A stretch of DNA of 64,000 nt, taken from NCBI RefSeq assembly GCF_020497125.1, contig NC_059081.1, positions 21,919,105 through 21,983,104 on the forward strand. Reading direction: 5' to 3'. Shown in pieces: positions 1 to 11,801 of this stretch. The stretch comes from Mauremys mutica. Lineage: Eukaryota > Chordata > Testudines > Geoemydidae. Position 1 is the stretch's first letter. Every line of letters begins with the position of its first letter. The notes under the pieces were generated by a model. The model saw only the letters and a program-made list of their open reading frames with translations, was not told the origin of the DNA and made no database searches. The position numbers were made by a program, and so were the translations under genes.

Positions 1-916
1 TTGTCACAGCACCTGCTTATTCTCTATGGACTTGATCAAAAGTCTATGGTAGTAAATAGGAAGACTCCCATTGACTTCAATAAGGTACTGGGTCAGGCCT
101 TAACATTGGAACATGTATGTCTATCCACATTAATCCTAAAAGATGTAAACTCTAGTCTGGTGATTGAGTTGATTAATCTATTGCACCACTGAAGAAATAT
201 CAAACTTAATCCAAACATTTTCAGAATACTAACTTAATTAAAATACATGTGAAATTTTTGATTTTACAAAAATTATATTATGCAAGCATGTTTAATCCTT
301 TCTCATTAAAATAAAGCCCTTTTACAGACTTCTAAGGATGATACTGAGCTAGTTGATATGCAAACATCTTTTCATTTTAGTCCAGACAAAACAACTTCCA
401 AAACTAGATAGGGATTACAAGTATTTTCTCCTTAATCCAATGTCGTGAAGAAGATGGACATCTCTTACTACAATTGTAGTTTCACATGTGAAATATATGT
501 GTAGCATGACTCTCATTCCCATTTATTCTAGATGGAATGAAGTTTTAGGACACTTTCTCCAGATATCTATGGAACTACAAATTAGGAAAAAACATGTCCA
601 TAACATCTGCAGCTGGGGAATGAATTTTCTAAATATATGTCATACCCATATGGGATGATTCTAGGGTATTCATCTCTGTGCAAAATTTCACCTATAAGGA
701 ACAATCATTGGTTTATGACACCAGAAACAATTCCTCATAACATTTTCAGCTTTTCACTCTCATCTCCCCTGCTCTCTTTTCCATGAACATATCTAAAGCT
801 AAATTAGGTTGTTAGCATTTTTGGGCCAGGACTGTCTTGATAATGTCTGTAACTTGTAAAGAGCCAATACAGTTTCAGCACTTAACAAATATTTATATTT
901 TATTCACTTACTATTC
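1..916. other. Unique AT-rich DNA, no gene seen
   Basis: Apart from one fragment of the ATTGACTTCAAT palindromic repeat (about 60-100), this stretch shows no recognisable repeat or exon. The open frame covering the first 192 bases is short, runs off the window edge and matches no family I know. Confidence 0.5.
60..100. repeat. ATTGACTTCAAT palindromic repeat, half copy
   Basis: Contains CCCATTGACTTCAATAAGG followed by GGGTCAGGCCT. This is one arm and the centre of a short hairpin-forming interspersed repeat that recurs at least eight times in this window. The second arm is missing or too diverged to see. Confidence 0.45.
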
Positions 917-1981
917 AAAGGTTTCATTGTTCAACATATTCATAAATGATCTGGAAAAAGGGGTAAACAGTGAGGTGACAAAATCTGCAGATGAATATCT
1001 TGAGTACTTTTGTTTCAAGTCCCAAGCAGACTGTGAAGAGCTACAAAAGGATCTCACAAAACTGGATAACTGGGCAAGAAAATGGCAGATGAAATTCAGT
1101 TTGATAAATGCAAAGTAATGCACAGTGGAAAACATAATCCCAACTATACGTATAAAATGATGGGATCTAAATTAGCTGTTACCATTCAAGAAAGAGATCT
1201 TGGAGTCATTGTGGATAGTTCTCTGAAAACATCCATTCAATGTGCAGCAGCAGTCAAAAAAGCAAACAATATTGGGAATCATTAAAAAAGGGCTAAGAGA
1301 AAAAATCATATTGCCTCTATATAAATCCATGGTACGCCCACATCTTGAATACTGCGTGCAGATGTGGTCGCCCCATCTCAAAAAAGATATATTGGAATTG
1401 GAAAAGGTTCTGAAAACAGCAACAAGAATGATTAGGGGTATGGAATGGCTGCCATATGAGGAGAGATTAAAAAGACTGGGACTTTTCAGTTTGGAAAAGA
1501 TACAGCTAAGGGGTGATATGATAGAGGACTATGAAATCATGACGGGTGTGGAGAAAGTAAATAAGGAAGTGTTATTTACTCCTTCTCATAACATAAGAAC
1601 TAGGGGTCACCAAATGAAATTAATAGACAGAAGGTTTCAAACAAACAAAAGGAAGTATTTCTTCACACAATGCACAGTCAACCTGTGGAACTCCTTGCTA
1701 GCAGATGTTGAGAAAGCCAATACTATAACAGTGTTCAAAAAAGAACTAGATAATTTCATGGAGGATAGGCCCACCAATGGCTATTACCCAGGATGGGCAG
1801 GGATGGTGTCCCTAGCCTCTGTTTGCCAGAAGCTGGGAATGGGTGACAAGGGGTGGATCACTTGATGATTACCTGTTCTGTTCATCCCCCCTGGGGACCC
1901 TGGCATTGGCCACTGTCAGAAGACAGGATGCTGGGCTAGATGGATCTTTGGTCTGACTCAGTATGGCTGTTCTTATGTTTT
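917..1981 (+). mobile_element. CR1 LINE, 5'-truncated, with RT remnant and intact 3' tail
   Basis: Remnant of a chicken-repeat-1 non-LTR retrotransposon, whose ORF2 encodes an apurinic endonuclease plus reverse transcriptase. Only the C-terminal half of the RT and the 3' UTR remain. The frame opens at LFNIFINDLEKG (RT palm), reads through the position of the FADD catalytic box (984-995, here Ser-Ala-Asp-Glu), then DLGVIVD, and the thumb region with [12 protein letters not shown] and [14 protein letters not shown]. Two frameshifts break it, near 1090 and near 1270. The 207-residue frame from 1242 is the downstream piece. The 3' UTR (about 1765-1981) ends in the CR1-typical GACTCAGTATGGCTGTTCTTATG. 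The 5' truncation at about 917 is typical of aborted target-primed reverse transcription. It cannot be active. Family call is secure; subfamily not determined. Confidence 0.9.
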
Positions 1982-4770
1982 ACATGTTATAGCATTTATT
2001 ACCTGCCCATCAACATATTTCAATAGTACAGATTATCTTTATATTAGCATATCCATATTTGTGAACTCAAGTACCACAGGACAATTTTGTTTATATAGAT
2101 GCCATCTTACCATGCTGCTTCATTCACAGCTTTTCCATTTGTTTTTAGGTGCTTGTTTAAATAGAACATTAAAAGACTAATAAACAAATACAAAGCAATA
2201 ATCCAAATCATGCAAGCATGATTTTAAATTGCTCCTTTGAAGCTTGATCTTGCACCATTAAAGTCAATGGGATTTTTTCTATTTATTTGGACAGGGATAG
2301 AATCAAATATTAATGTTTAATTGTGTCATGTTGGGAATAGCTTTGCTTACATTATGAGACATATTATAAGTTGAAAGTTAGTCTTGTATCTTTGGTTCCA
2401 CACATACTAAGATTTCTTTTCTCTTTCACCTTTGTGCAGTACTTTTATGATATGTATTTCAGCAACGTACAATTTTGGTATCCTCTTTTGTGATAAAAAT
2501 AAAGACAGACATAAGAAAGTGCACATTGATGGTTCAATAAAGAAGTATGAGTGTATCTGACAGTCACTAGAAGCTCTTTAAGAAGTCTTGAAAGTCTTTA
2601 AAAAGCCATGATTTGCTTTATACTGCTTGAAAATGAACACTTTCCCCACAACTGGCAAAGAATGTGACATTTTAAAGTATAATGAAAATGTTCACAGTAG
2701 GTCAGCTCCATAAACTCATTCAGTGTCAGTTTTGTTAAACTGTAATTGAGATACAGTGAAAAGTATTTGTTTAATGGCCAATACTTTATAGAGGTATGAT
2801 GAGTGTGTATGATGGCACACTGGCTATCCCAAAGAGCATTTTCTTTGTCTGTTTTTCTTTGTTTACCTAGTAGTATCTTCTTCTTAGACGTCCATCTGAA
2901 AAAAGCAGTGAAACTTATTTCAAAGATCTCTGACCTAAAATCCACAATGTCCATATGCTCCCTTTCCCCCATGAAAACACGTAGTGGGGAGATATGAATA
3001 GAGAAGACCTGTAGCTTTGGCAAAGCTGCCACTATGGGCATCATTCCTTTAGAACCTGTGAACTGTCAGAGCTGCAGAGAGAGCAAGAGTTGAGGCAAGC
3101 CAGGTAAATCATGTGTAAAACTGACATCTGCAGGAACAGATTGCTAAATCCTCTGGATATCACTGAATTTGCACAGAGCCACTGTGTTTCAACAATGGTC
3201 CCACCCCACCTCCAGCACTGGCACCGTAGCTGGCACAGTTACCATACATTTACTGAATTTCATGGGGGGAAAACAAAACCAAGCTGCATACACAAATTTG
3301 GCAGGCCACTTGGACAGTTTAGTCCTTACAGTCCAATACATACTAAGCTTTATGTTTTTGTTTTTCTGCATTTAAAAATGGCCTTCCAATGTGAAATTAC
3401 TTTTCTGAATATTCTGTGTTTTAAAATTCAGATGTTTACTTAAAATTGTTAAAACAACAAGCATACATAAAGCATACGTGTTTGACAAGAAAAATGAAAA
3501 CTACTTCATGATCAGAGATAATTTGCATATCTTATGGTATATGACATAGCTCATAAAAACGCATTTGCTTCTTCCAGCATTCTATCTTGCTGGAGAGAAA
3601 GCATCCTATAGCATGTGATAGTAATAAAAAAAAAAAAAGACCCATTCTAATTCATATATCCATTCATACATTCAGCTTTTAACTGGCATACAAGGGACGA
3701 CACAGTATTATACAAAGAGGCATAGACATGCCTATATAAATAGACATAGGAAGGCATAGGAGGTGTCACAACAACAACATATAAACCCTCTTTTTAGTAC
3801 ATTTGTTATTGGTAAGCAGGAAACATTTTACAGTAAGGGCTTGGAAGTTTGTCCCCCCATCTCTTATTCAGGAAAGCACCCCTGTTCAGGAAGGGTACTG
3901 AAGAATGTATTTAGGTGCTTTCCTGTACAGAGATGGATTTAAGCATACACTTTTCTGATTCAGAGCCATCGTGACTGGTTATGCAGTATGTGGCATATGG
4001 TAGAAACTGAGTGCTGGATTACTCTCTCAAAATAAATGGCAGAACTTTAATATTGTGTGTGGTCTCTTGTCTTAAATTACACAGCAGAATTTCCCCAAGT
4101 CCTGCAGAAGAAATAAAGACAAATTGTGAGGCAACTTAAACTGAAATTGGACTAATTTTCCTTAAACATTTTGAAAAGATTAAAGAGTAAATTGTTTTAT
4201 AATGTATGTAACTCTTCTGCTTGGCGTCCATAACAGCTACCAGAGACAGGTTCAATATAATATGTAGGGTACCTTTTTAAAATAAATTAAATGTTTGACT
4301 TGACCCTCATTTTCACTGCTAGCTCTAGAAAATTAAAAATCTAAATATCGTGGCATTCACTTGTAAGAACTGATTTCTTCATCTCCCCCTCTTGAAAATT
4401 TACTAAGAATCTTAGTAATTTGGGAACGTAGCCAATTTTATTGGGGGGGAGGGCAGAGGAGGGGGATGAATCAGCTAAACCAATAGGCCAGCTAGTTGGT
4501 GGTGAAGTCCTCAAAACTTTAGCACCCAATAAAAGCCTCCTATAGCCTCACTTACAAGTCCAGTCCAAGCCCACCTCAGTCACATGAGTACAGAGTCTCT
4601 TTTCAACTGGTCCCCTTATTGCAGCTTCCCGCACCAGAACCATGATGATAAAACTCCAACAGGAATCCCTCTTTTCTCTGTCGGGTTGAGTCTGAGTACC
4701 AAGTTTGGGCCTACTGACTCCTAAGTTAGGGTGTGCCATTTTTCCCACTGAATGATGCCCATGTTCTCAC
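1982..4770. other. Unique AT-rich DNA, no gene seen
   Basis: Contains a half copy of the palindromic repeat (about 2244-2278, core AAAGTCAATGGGA), a short A-run near 3626, and no recognisable exon. The antisense 148-residue frame at 2598-3044 and the overlapping plus frames at 3111-3443 resemble no known family and have no repeat signature. I read them as chance frames. Confidence 0.5.
2244..2278. repeat. Palindromic repeat, half copy
   Basis: GATCTTGCACCATT followed by AAAGTCAATGGGAT matches one arm plus centre of the ATTGACTTCAAT hairpin family. The partner arm is not visible. Confidence 0.35.
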
Positions 4771-4773
4771 ATT

Positions 4774-4792
4774 CACACACACACACACACAC
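4774..4792. repeat. (CA)n microsatellite
   Basis: About nine perfect CA units, flanked by non-repetitive sequence. Confidence 0.85.
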
Positions 4793-5669
4793 CCTGTTCT
4801 GCAATTAAATAGCAAATATAACACAGTTTGTGAGTGTGCTAATAAATGTGTCCAATATTTGTTCTTGTTCTGTTGAGATTCATTCTCAGCTGACTTCAGT
4901 ACACTCCATTCACTCTTTCATATTGTTTAATCTGACACTTTGAGTCATTGATCTGCTTTTTCTGGTCTGGATGAACTGCTCTTATTGCAGGATCAATGCA
5001 GGACAAAGGGAATGTTACCATCTGCCCTTAATGGGTTTCTCCAATTTAGAGTGACAGTGTCTCAAAGTAAGCTTTTAGAGTTTTCAGGAATCAGTTGGAC
5101 ACAGACAGCCTGGCTATGCCCTGTTTTCCCCAGTCCTATGGCAAAAGGTGCAGGACCTTTGGGGAGGTGGAGCTGTGAGGAAACCGGATCAAACATTTAT
5201 TTAAATCATGTAAAATTCCAAGAAATTTATATGAATAAATACCATCAGCTGATATCAGTGCTACTGGTGCATCATATAGCAACTCTTTACATGCTCCGCT
5301 GTTTCCTCCAAAGCCACATTTGTCTAATACTAGAAAGGGGCATCCAGTGAAAGAGATGCATTTGGGACAACCATCCAATATACCAGCTTTTTGATACAGC
5401 AGAGAAGCCATTTCATGCAGTCTGCTGATGCTGATTTCTTAAGAAACTTGTAAGAATTAGGTGGATGAAATACAGAAGGCAGATTTTCAGACACTAGATT
5501 GATGAGTGAAATATGTCAACGACTATGACTAATTTAAAGGAGATCTTCCTTTTCCATGGATGTTAGGGCCATTCTCTAGTAGACATTACTTTTCTTTGGC
5601 TTTGTTATACATTATCAGTAAGATGTTAAAACTAGTATCTAGTAAGAGTTTGTAGATTCAAGCCATCCA
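4793..5669. other. Unique DNA, no gene seen
   Basis: No repeat family or exon recognised. The plus frame at 4985-5350 (121 residues) is not preceded by any promoter signal I can identify and resembles nothing known. Confidence 0.45.
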
Positions 5670-6200
5670 AGCTTGGACCTCAAATGTTAAAAAATAAATT
5701 TGCTGCTTCAGTTCAGTTCATAGATAGGTGCTTCAAACATTATATTATTCTTCAGATTCACTTCTGGGATCTGCAAACTCTTCAGGAAGTTAGAGAGATT
5801 AGAGTCATTGGTATCCCTGCCAACACTAAAAGGTTGCTCGAAAAACCTTTGAAAGTGCTGGCAAATCTCTACAGTGCTCTTCATTATTGCCCCATTATTT
5901 TCTTTGAGAACAAGGAGTTCCAGATTTATCTATTATTTGTTCATCTATAGTTAATAAGTTTGCCAACTTGTTCACCAAATCCAAAACAGATTTCTTCAAT
6001 TTCAAGAGACCATATTCAGCTTCCTTTGTTAGTGGGCTATTTAGTTAAGACTGGTCGTGCATCAGACTTTTTACAACAGATTTGATTCTTAAAATATCCT
6101 GTACAACCTTTTCTTCCAGGTTCTTCATTTAGTTCCTGTAATCTCTGGCTATAGCATTTTGTTTGAATGATGTAAAAAACTTAATTTATCCCTGATACTT
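5670..6200 (-). mobile_element. Probable L1-clade LINE remnant (ORF2 linker region)
   Basis: Read on the minus strand, several short stretches in shifting frames resemble the segment between endonuclease and reverse transcriptase of L1-type ORF2 proteins. One piece reads FGEQVGKLI, like the Gly-Glu-Lys-x-Gly-Lys/Arg-Leu-Leu segment. Further on, CQHFQRFFEQPFSV and then LSNFLKSLQIPEVN resemble the usual Phe-x-x-Phe-Tyr-x-x-Leu-Tyr and Phe-Leu-x-x-Leu-x-Ile-Pro segments in the right order and spacing. The piece is riddled with stops and lacks the RT palm motifs. It could instead be another non-LTR clade. A translated search with the minus strand of 5600-6250 against L1 ORF2 would decide. Confidence 0.4.
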
Positions 6201-6439
6201 ATGCTTCAAGGCCTGCTCTAGCTGCCATTGAATGCAAGGACAAAACTCCCACCAGTTTCAGCGGTACAGCTTGAATTTAGATGCCTAAATGGGGAAACAA
6301 AATTTTCAAATGTGCTTAACCTTTGTTATCAAATGAAGCGGCTCGGTTCTGGAAATAGGAAAATTATTGGAAAAACTTTTGGAAATTATTCTAAAAAGTT
6401 AATTCTGACCAGATGCTTAACATAATTATTATTAACAAA

Positions 6440-8012
6440 AAAGGGGAAGGATTTCAGGCCAGAATAGGAAAATAATAGGTTAAAGAATTTGTAGATAAGA
6501 CAGGTGTATTCAAATCAGCAGGGCCTGATGAAATTCACCCTAGAAACCTTAAGGAACTACAACAAAGCAATCTCAGAATTATTAGTAATTATTTTCAAGA
6601 ACTCATGGAGGATAGGTGAAGTACCAGAGTACTGGAAAAGGTAAACATAGTTACTATCCTTAAAGGGAGGAAAAGGAATATCAGGTAATTATAAACCAGT
6701 CAACCTAACTTCAATACCTGGAAAGCTACTGGAACAAATAATTAAACTACCAATTTATTCAAACCTGGAGGATAATATGGTGATAAATAATAGCATGAAT
6801 TTGTCAAGAAAAAATCATGCCAAACCAATCCAATTTCCTTCTTTGACATGGTTACTGGCCTAGTAGATAGGGAGGAAGCAGTTGACATGGTGTATCTTGA
6901 TTTTTGTAGCACTTTTGACCTAGTCCCCCATCACATTCTCCTAAGCAAACTGAAATTTGGTCTGGATGAAAATTACTATAAGCTAGATGCACAACTGATT
7001 TAAAGATTGTATTCAAAGAGTAGTTATCAATGGTGTGTTATCAAATTGAGAGGGCATATCTATTGGGATCCTGAAAGGGTCAGTCCTAGGTCTGGTACTA
7101 GTCAATATTTTCATTAATGACTTGAATAATGGAGTGGAGAATATGCTTATAAAAATTGCGAACAATTCCAAAGTGGAAGGGGTTGCAAGCATTTTGGAGG
7201 ACAGAATTAGAATTCAAAATGATTTTGATGAATTGGAGAATTGGCCTGATATAATAAGATGAAATTCAATAAAGACAAGGGCAAAATACTACACTTAGAG
7301 AAGAGAAATCAAATGCAGAAATATAAAATAAGGATTAACAGACTAGGAAGTGGTACAGCAGAAAAGGACCTCAAAGTTATCGTGGATCACAAATTGAATA
7401 TGAGTCAATGATATGATGCTCTGAAAAAGGCAGATGTCATTCTGGGATGTATGATCAGGAAGATCATATGTAAGACATGAGAGATAATTGTTCCATTCTA
7501 CTTGGTACTGGTAAGACCTCAGCTGGAGTCCTATGTCCAGTTTTGGGCACCACACTTTAAGAAAGAGATGGACAAATCAGAGAGAGTCCAAAGGAGAGCA
7601 ACAACAATGAGAAGGGGTTTAGAAAACATGACCCATGAGAAAAGGTCAAAAGAATTGGGTGTGTTTAATCTTGAGAAGAGAAGACTGTGGGGGGCTGTAA
7701 TAATAGTCTTCAAACACGTAAGAGTTTTTAAAGAGGACAGTGGTTAATTGTTCTCCATGTCCACTGAGGACAAGACAGGAAGAAATTTACTTAGTTTGCA
7801 GCCAAGGAGATTTACGTTAGATATTAGGGAAAACATTCTAACCATAAGGAAGTTAAGCTGTGGAACAGATTACCTAAAGAGGTTTTAGAATTTCTGTCAT
7901 TGGAAGTTTTTAAGACCAGGTTGGACACACATCTGTCAGGGACTGTCTAGCTATACTTAATCCTGCCTCATTGGAAGGGGTGGACTAGATGATCTCCTGA
8001 GGTCCCTTTCAG
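6440..8012 (+). mobile_element. CR1 LINE, long degenerate copy with RT core and 3' UTR
   Basis: Second CR1 copy, longer than the one at 0.9 kb and older looking. In shifting frames it shows VDKTGVFKSAGPDEIHPR at the start (about 6490), then the NYKPVNLTSIPGKLLEQII segment (about 6690), VYLDF...LVPHHILLSKL (about 6890-6950), the catalytic box (7155-7166, Ile-Ala-Asn-Asn where FADD is expected), DLKVIVDH-like sequence near 7370-7390, VRPQLESYVQFWAPHFKKE (about 7510), and EKRSKELGVFNLEKRRL (about 7640). Stops and frameshifts are frequent. The 3' end reads GGTGGACTAGATGATCTCC then GAGGTCCC, a CR1 tail of a different subfamily from the first copy, which suggests at least two CR1 lineages were active. 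The endonuclease domain is absent. Inactive. Confidence 0.88.
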
Positions 8013-8123
8013 GCCTTCTTTTCTATTTTTTTGTCTGAAATCTGTCCACTTCATTTAAGTGCTTAAATGGGAACTGAGCTCTTACGATCATCTGGCCCCA
8101 GTTCTGGCTGCTGCACTCTTTTT

Positions 8124-8260
8124 AAAAAGCGACGAAGAGTCCTGTGGCACCTTATAGACTAACAGACGTATTGGAGCATTAGTCTATTAGTCTATAAGGT
8201 GCCACAGGACTCTTTGTCACTTTTTACAGATCCAGACTAACATGGCTACCCCTCTGATTC
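8124..8260. mobile_element. Inverted pair of turtle-type SINE 3' tails
   Basis: Two copies of the same SINE tail lie head to head. The left arm (8124-8162) is the reverse complement of the right arm (8187-8225) over 39 bases with two mismatches, both C/T or G/A changes at CpG sites. The loop is 24 bases. The right arm continues into AGATCCAGACTAACATGGCT and ACCCCTCTGATTC (to 8260), the usual end of this tRNA-derived turtle SINE. The left arm continues into the GTATTGGAGCAT part of the SINE body. The family is identified from the AAGGTGCCACAGGACTC signature, recalled from turtle genomes rather than searched. No Pol III A/B boxes are present, so it is tail only. Confidence 0.75.
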
Positions 8261-8625
8261 TTTTTAAAAATTGAATGCTTCCGAAATAGTGGCCCAAGCA
8301 TAACACTAGGAAGATATTTTCCAAGCAAACATTTTTTAAAAAACTAAAAATTTTCTTATACTTCACAGTTGTCCAAAACAACTACTATCACTGGCGAATT
8401 TGATGTGTGATCAGTTCAGATTATATTCTCAATATGCCAGAAGTTTCCTGATATCAAGATGGTGGCATGCAAGGGAGAAATCTACTAAAGGTTACATGCC
8501 TTTTAGTTTAAAGTCATACTTTTTGCTCTTTTTGTTGTTGTTTTTTTGTCTGTGTGTATTCTTTTGGGGACAATCTGAGAAGCAGGAGAGCAAAAGAATT
8601 AGTTTTAACTGAAAGTTTAAATGAA
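8261..8625. other. Unique DNA, no gene seen
   Basis: AT-rich stretch between SINE tails and microsatellite. The open frames here (for example 8400-8612) have no family resemblance. Confidence 0.5.
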
Positions 8626-8627
8626 TT

Positions 8628-8628
8628 T

Positions 8629-8707
<79 letters not shown>
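8628..8707. repeat. Compound (TC)n-(AC)n microsatellite
   Basis: About 14 TC units (8628-8655), a short GTCTCAT interruption, then about 22 AC units (8663-8707). The minus-strand frames of alternating Cys-Val and Arg-Glu residues here are artefacts of the dinucleotide repeat. Confidence 0.95.
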
Positions 8708-8709
<2 letters not shown>

Positions 8710-10085
8710 TTCATGTAGTATTAGCTACATGTATATTGTATTTACATATCCAGTACCTATTGTTAGACTGGAGATAAGGGGTTTGTGGTAAAGTGATCAG
8801 CATAGATTTCAATATTAATTGTGTATTACACTAGTACCGAGAGACCTCATTGTGGTTGTCCCTGTACGAACATATAGTATAACAGCATAAACTAAGAAGC
8901 AGAAAAAATTTCCTGTGTAATTCTATCTTTACTATCATGATTCAGTGTAAGCTATTGACACCCGGCCAAATCTCAATTTTGACAGATTGTTAGTTATGAC
9001 ATGCTATTTGTGAACACACAGTAAATGTTCTTCCTTCAGACATTTGCTGTATCTAAAGGTGATTAGTTCACTGAAAGCTTTAAAGTACATGGACATGCAG
9101 CACAGGCCAGACAGGTGCAGAACATGACACATAAAGGTAGAATCAGTACAATTTTTTCTGGAATGTGCTTATGCCAAGAGACAGCTTCTCCAATCCTGAT
9201 TAACAAAGTCAGCTCATATATATATCTCAATTTCTTTCTCAGCATCATTGCAGTGGCTGCTAGTGACTGAAAAATTAGTCAATTGATTTCAACTCCTCTG
9301 ACTTTTCAGTATCTCTCTTCCTATGCACAGCACCTCAGAGGCTCTAAAAAAAGAACACCTAAAGTCTCTCTTTTCCCAAGCAGGCTAGATTCGCCTAATG
9401 ATAACTAATGGTTTTTAAAAATGCATATTGATTTTCTCATTCTCTCTGCCTCTTTATCTTCCTTACCTAGGCTTGACATACTGAAGAAATTAAGCTGCTA
9501 CATTCTCTTCTTTCCCCATCCCCCTCATTTTTAACCTCCTGATCCATTTTACACTCCTTCCATTTCTGAGGTTATACTGTAGTATGACAATGTATTTACT
9601 CCACTTTATTATATTTATTGGAACCACTGTAGACACAATGCAGTTTTCTAGAGATGCCCAACAGCAACTTTATATTAAAGATGAACAGCGTTTTTTCCCA
9701 ATGTGAAAATCTATTTTCTGATAAATCATCAACTTTGAGTTGAAATAGAGCATGCAAGATCTCTGTCCAGGGTTCTGGGGAGGCATAACATTAAAAATCT
9801 ATACAGATATTTCTGAGCTATAAGCAAAAGATACAACTGAAAATTTTACCCATATGCCAATTTGTGCACCTGTAATGCAAACATGGATTTCATTTTAATG
9901 AGCAAGTTTTGTTGGTGATTGCTTTCTAATGTGGATCAAATTCTGTTAACATTTGTAAGGAAAATGTTTTGAAATTGTCAGCAAATTGTAAATATCATGT
10001 AAATTCACAGCTTTGGAGGGTTCAAAGTCTTCTCCTATTGATCCTTGAGTCTCAGCCAACATTAATGTGACCATTCTTCTCTGAT
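8708..10085. other. Unique AT-rich DNA, no gene seen
   Basis: No repeat family or exon recognised. Confidence 0.5.
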
Positions 10086-10089
10086 ATGG

Positions 10090-10200
10090 ACAATTGCTGC
10101 TGTTATCCAAGCCTTTGTTTCTTCCAGATTGGATAACTGTACTGCTCTGCATGGGACTAGTCTTGCAAAACATTTACAAGCTACAGCTACCACAGGATGC
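10090..10200 (+). mobile_element. L2-like LINE fragment (RT C-terminal region)
   Basis: One plus frame reads AVIQAFVSSRLDNCTALHG then a Leu-rich stretch. This fits the segment found in L2-type LINE reverse transcriptases (hydrophobic-Ile-x-Ala-Phe-Val-x-Ser-Arg-Leu-Asp-Tyr-Cys-Asn-Ala-Leu). Only about 110 bases survive. No 3' end is visible. A translated search against L2 ORF2 would confirm it. Confidence 0.6.
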
Positions 10201-10589
10201 AGCTACAGTGTAGGTTCAAAAAAAGGTCAGTAGAATTTAACTTACTGGCAGCCTGCAAAAAAAACAGAACCTATGCTCCTCCTAAAGCAATTCATGTAGA
10301 TGGGACTGTGTCACTGGCTAATTGTCTCAGAAAAGACAATAGAGACAATCATTCTATTTGAATGTTTTGTAATTTGTACAAGGATATGTAAATACATTCA
10401 CCTGTATGTATTTTAAAGTATGTTCTGTGAAGAAGAGGCAAACACATAGAGTGTGGACAGCAACTGTTCATTTTCTGAAGGAAAAGAAAAGAATTAGAAA
10501 ATACAATATTAAAGAATAAATAATGTAGCGAGACAACACCTTTGGCCAGTACCACTGCCTCTAATTTGTCAGAGGAGTTTCATGTTTAG
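10201..10589. other. Unique DNA, no gene seen
   Basis: Nothing recognised between the L2-like scrap and the palindromic repeat copy. Confidence 0.45.
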
Positions 10590-10656
10590 GACTTGATTGT
10601 GCTCCCAATGATGGCAAAATTGCCATTGACTTTGATGGGAACTATATTGGGCTCTA
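10590..10656. repeat. Palindromic repeat copy
   Basis: GACTTGATTGTGCTCCCAAT, then ATTGCCATTGACTTTGATGG and GGGCTCTAAATC. It matches the family layout of arm, Ser-like CCATTGACTTC centre, and arm. The arms can still pair partly (GCTCCCAAT with TTGATGGGA-type sequence). Confidence 0.45.
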
Positions 10657-11278
10657 AATCCTTAACTCTGAATTTCTTTTATTTGCTGGGTTTGTTTCAT
10701 ATATTTTCTGAAATTCTTTTAATATAAATATTAAATTTATATATTTTATTAATATAAAATATGTAAGTCTAACTCATCTTTGAAGTCATTATATGGATGT
10801 ACAGTATATATTATAATTGCAGGTAAAACCAATGGAAAAAATACTTTAGAGATTACAATACTCCTATCCAAGGTCATGGTAAACTTTGAAAAGATTACTT
10901 TTTTTTTGTAGGCTCTACAAAAAGAAAATGAAGTGCCAACTCTAATAAAGCAATCTGATTATCAGGAGTAGTACTATCAAATTTCTGATTCATTTAAAGA
11001 AACTGAATGTGAAAGTGAATTGCTCTTATGCACAAGAGCCAGAAGGGGGAGAACCTTGCACATCTCTGAATTTACATAATAAATGGCCTTAACTGAGGAA
11101 AAAATCACTGTAATTATGGTGCTCAAAAAGTGAACTTTGATTTGCTTGAGACCATCGACCAAACAATATGGATCTATTATTGTTAGTACATGACTTTTTG
11201 GAGAAATAAGTCTTTGTATAATTTACATTGTAGGTCTTGAATAGCACAGGGGTTCCATAGAGAAATGGAGAACACTAT
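10657..11278. other. AT-rich DNA, no gene seen
   Basis: Long A/T runs near 10720-10760 and no recognisable element. Confidence 0.5.
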
Positions 11279-11383
11279 GGACTTGATTTTCATCTCAGTT
11301 ACACAAGTATAAATCAAAAGCAACTCCACTGAAGTCAGTAGGATTACAATTATGTACTACTGTTGTGAAGAGAACTAGGCCCT
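11279..11383. repeat. Palindromic repeat copy
   Basis: GTTACACAAGTATAAATCA followed by CAACTCCACTGAAGTCAGTA and, at the end, AACTAGGCCCTTTG. This is the variant of the family with the TTACAC-GTGTAA style arms and a CCACTGAAGTCAGT centre. Confidence 0.5.
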
Positions 11384-11793
11384 TTGTTATATTTGATTAT
11401 GCTCAGTGGTATAGAAATGAAACAGTACTTTTAATCCATGCAGAATGCTCTGTCTTAAAAATGATTGATCTTGGCAAATTGGAGATATCATGAACATTAA
11501 GTGATCTCCTATTGACTGCCAAATCCTGCATCTCTTACTCAGGTAAACCTCCCATTCACTCTACTGGTTACAAGTATGCTTATAGATTTATTCTGAGTGG
11601 TAAAAATTACTATAGCTGAGCAGAAGAGAAGACTTAGACCAACCAAGTAGTGAACTGTAAGATTTTTGGGGTATAGGTTACTAATACTAAGAAATAATGT
11701 TGGCAAGTCAGATATGTACACATCTAGACTTATGTAGCTAGCAGCCAATGCAGATGTTTATTTTAGTGGCATATCACTTTCATTATAATGCCT
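11384..11793. other. Unique DNA, no gene seen
   Basis: No recognisable exon or repeat. Confidence 0.5.
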
Positions 11794-11801
11794 TTTATAA
11801 T

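Noticed and set aside
8492..8714. Cys-Val and Arg-Glu repeat proteins on the minus strand
   Set aside because: They are translations of the (TC)n-(AC)n microsatellite.
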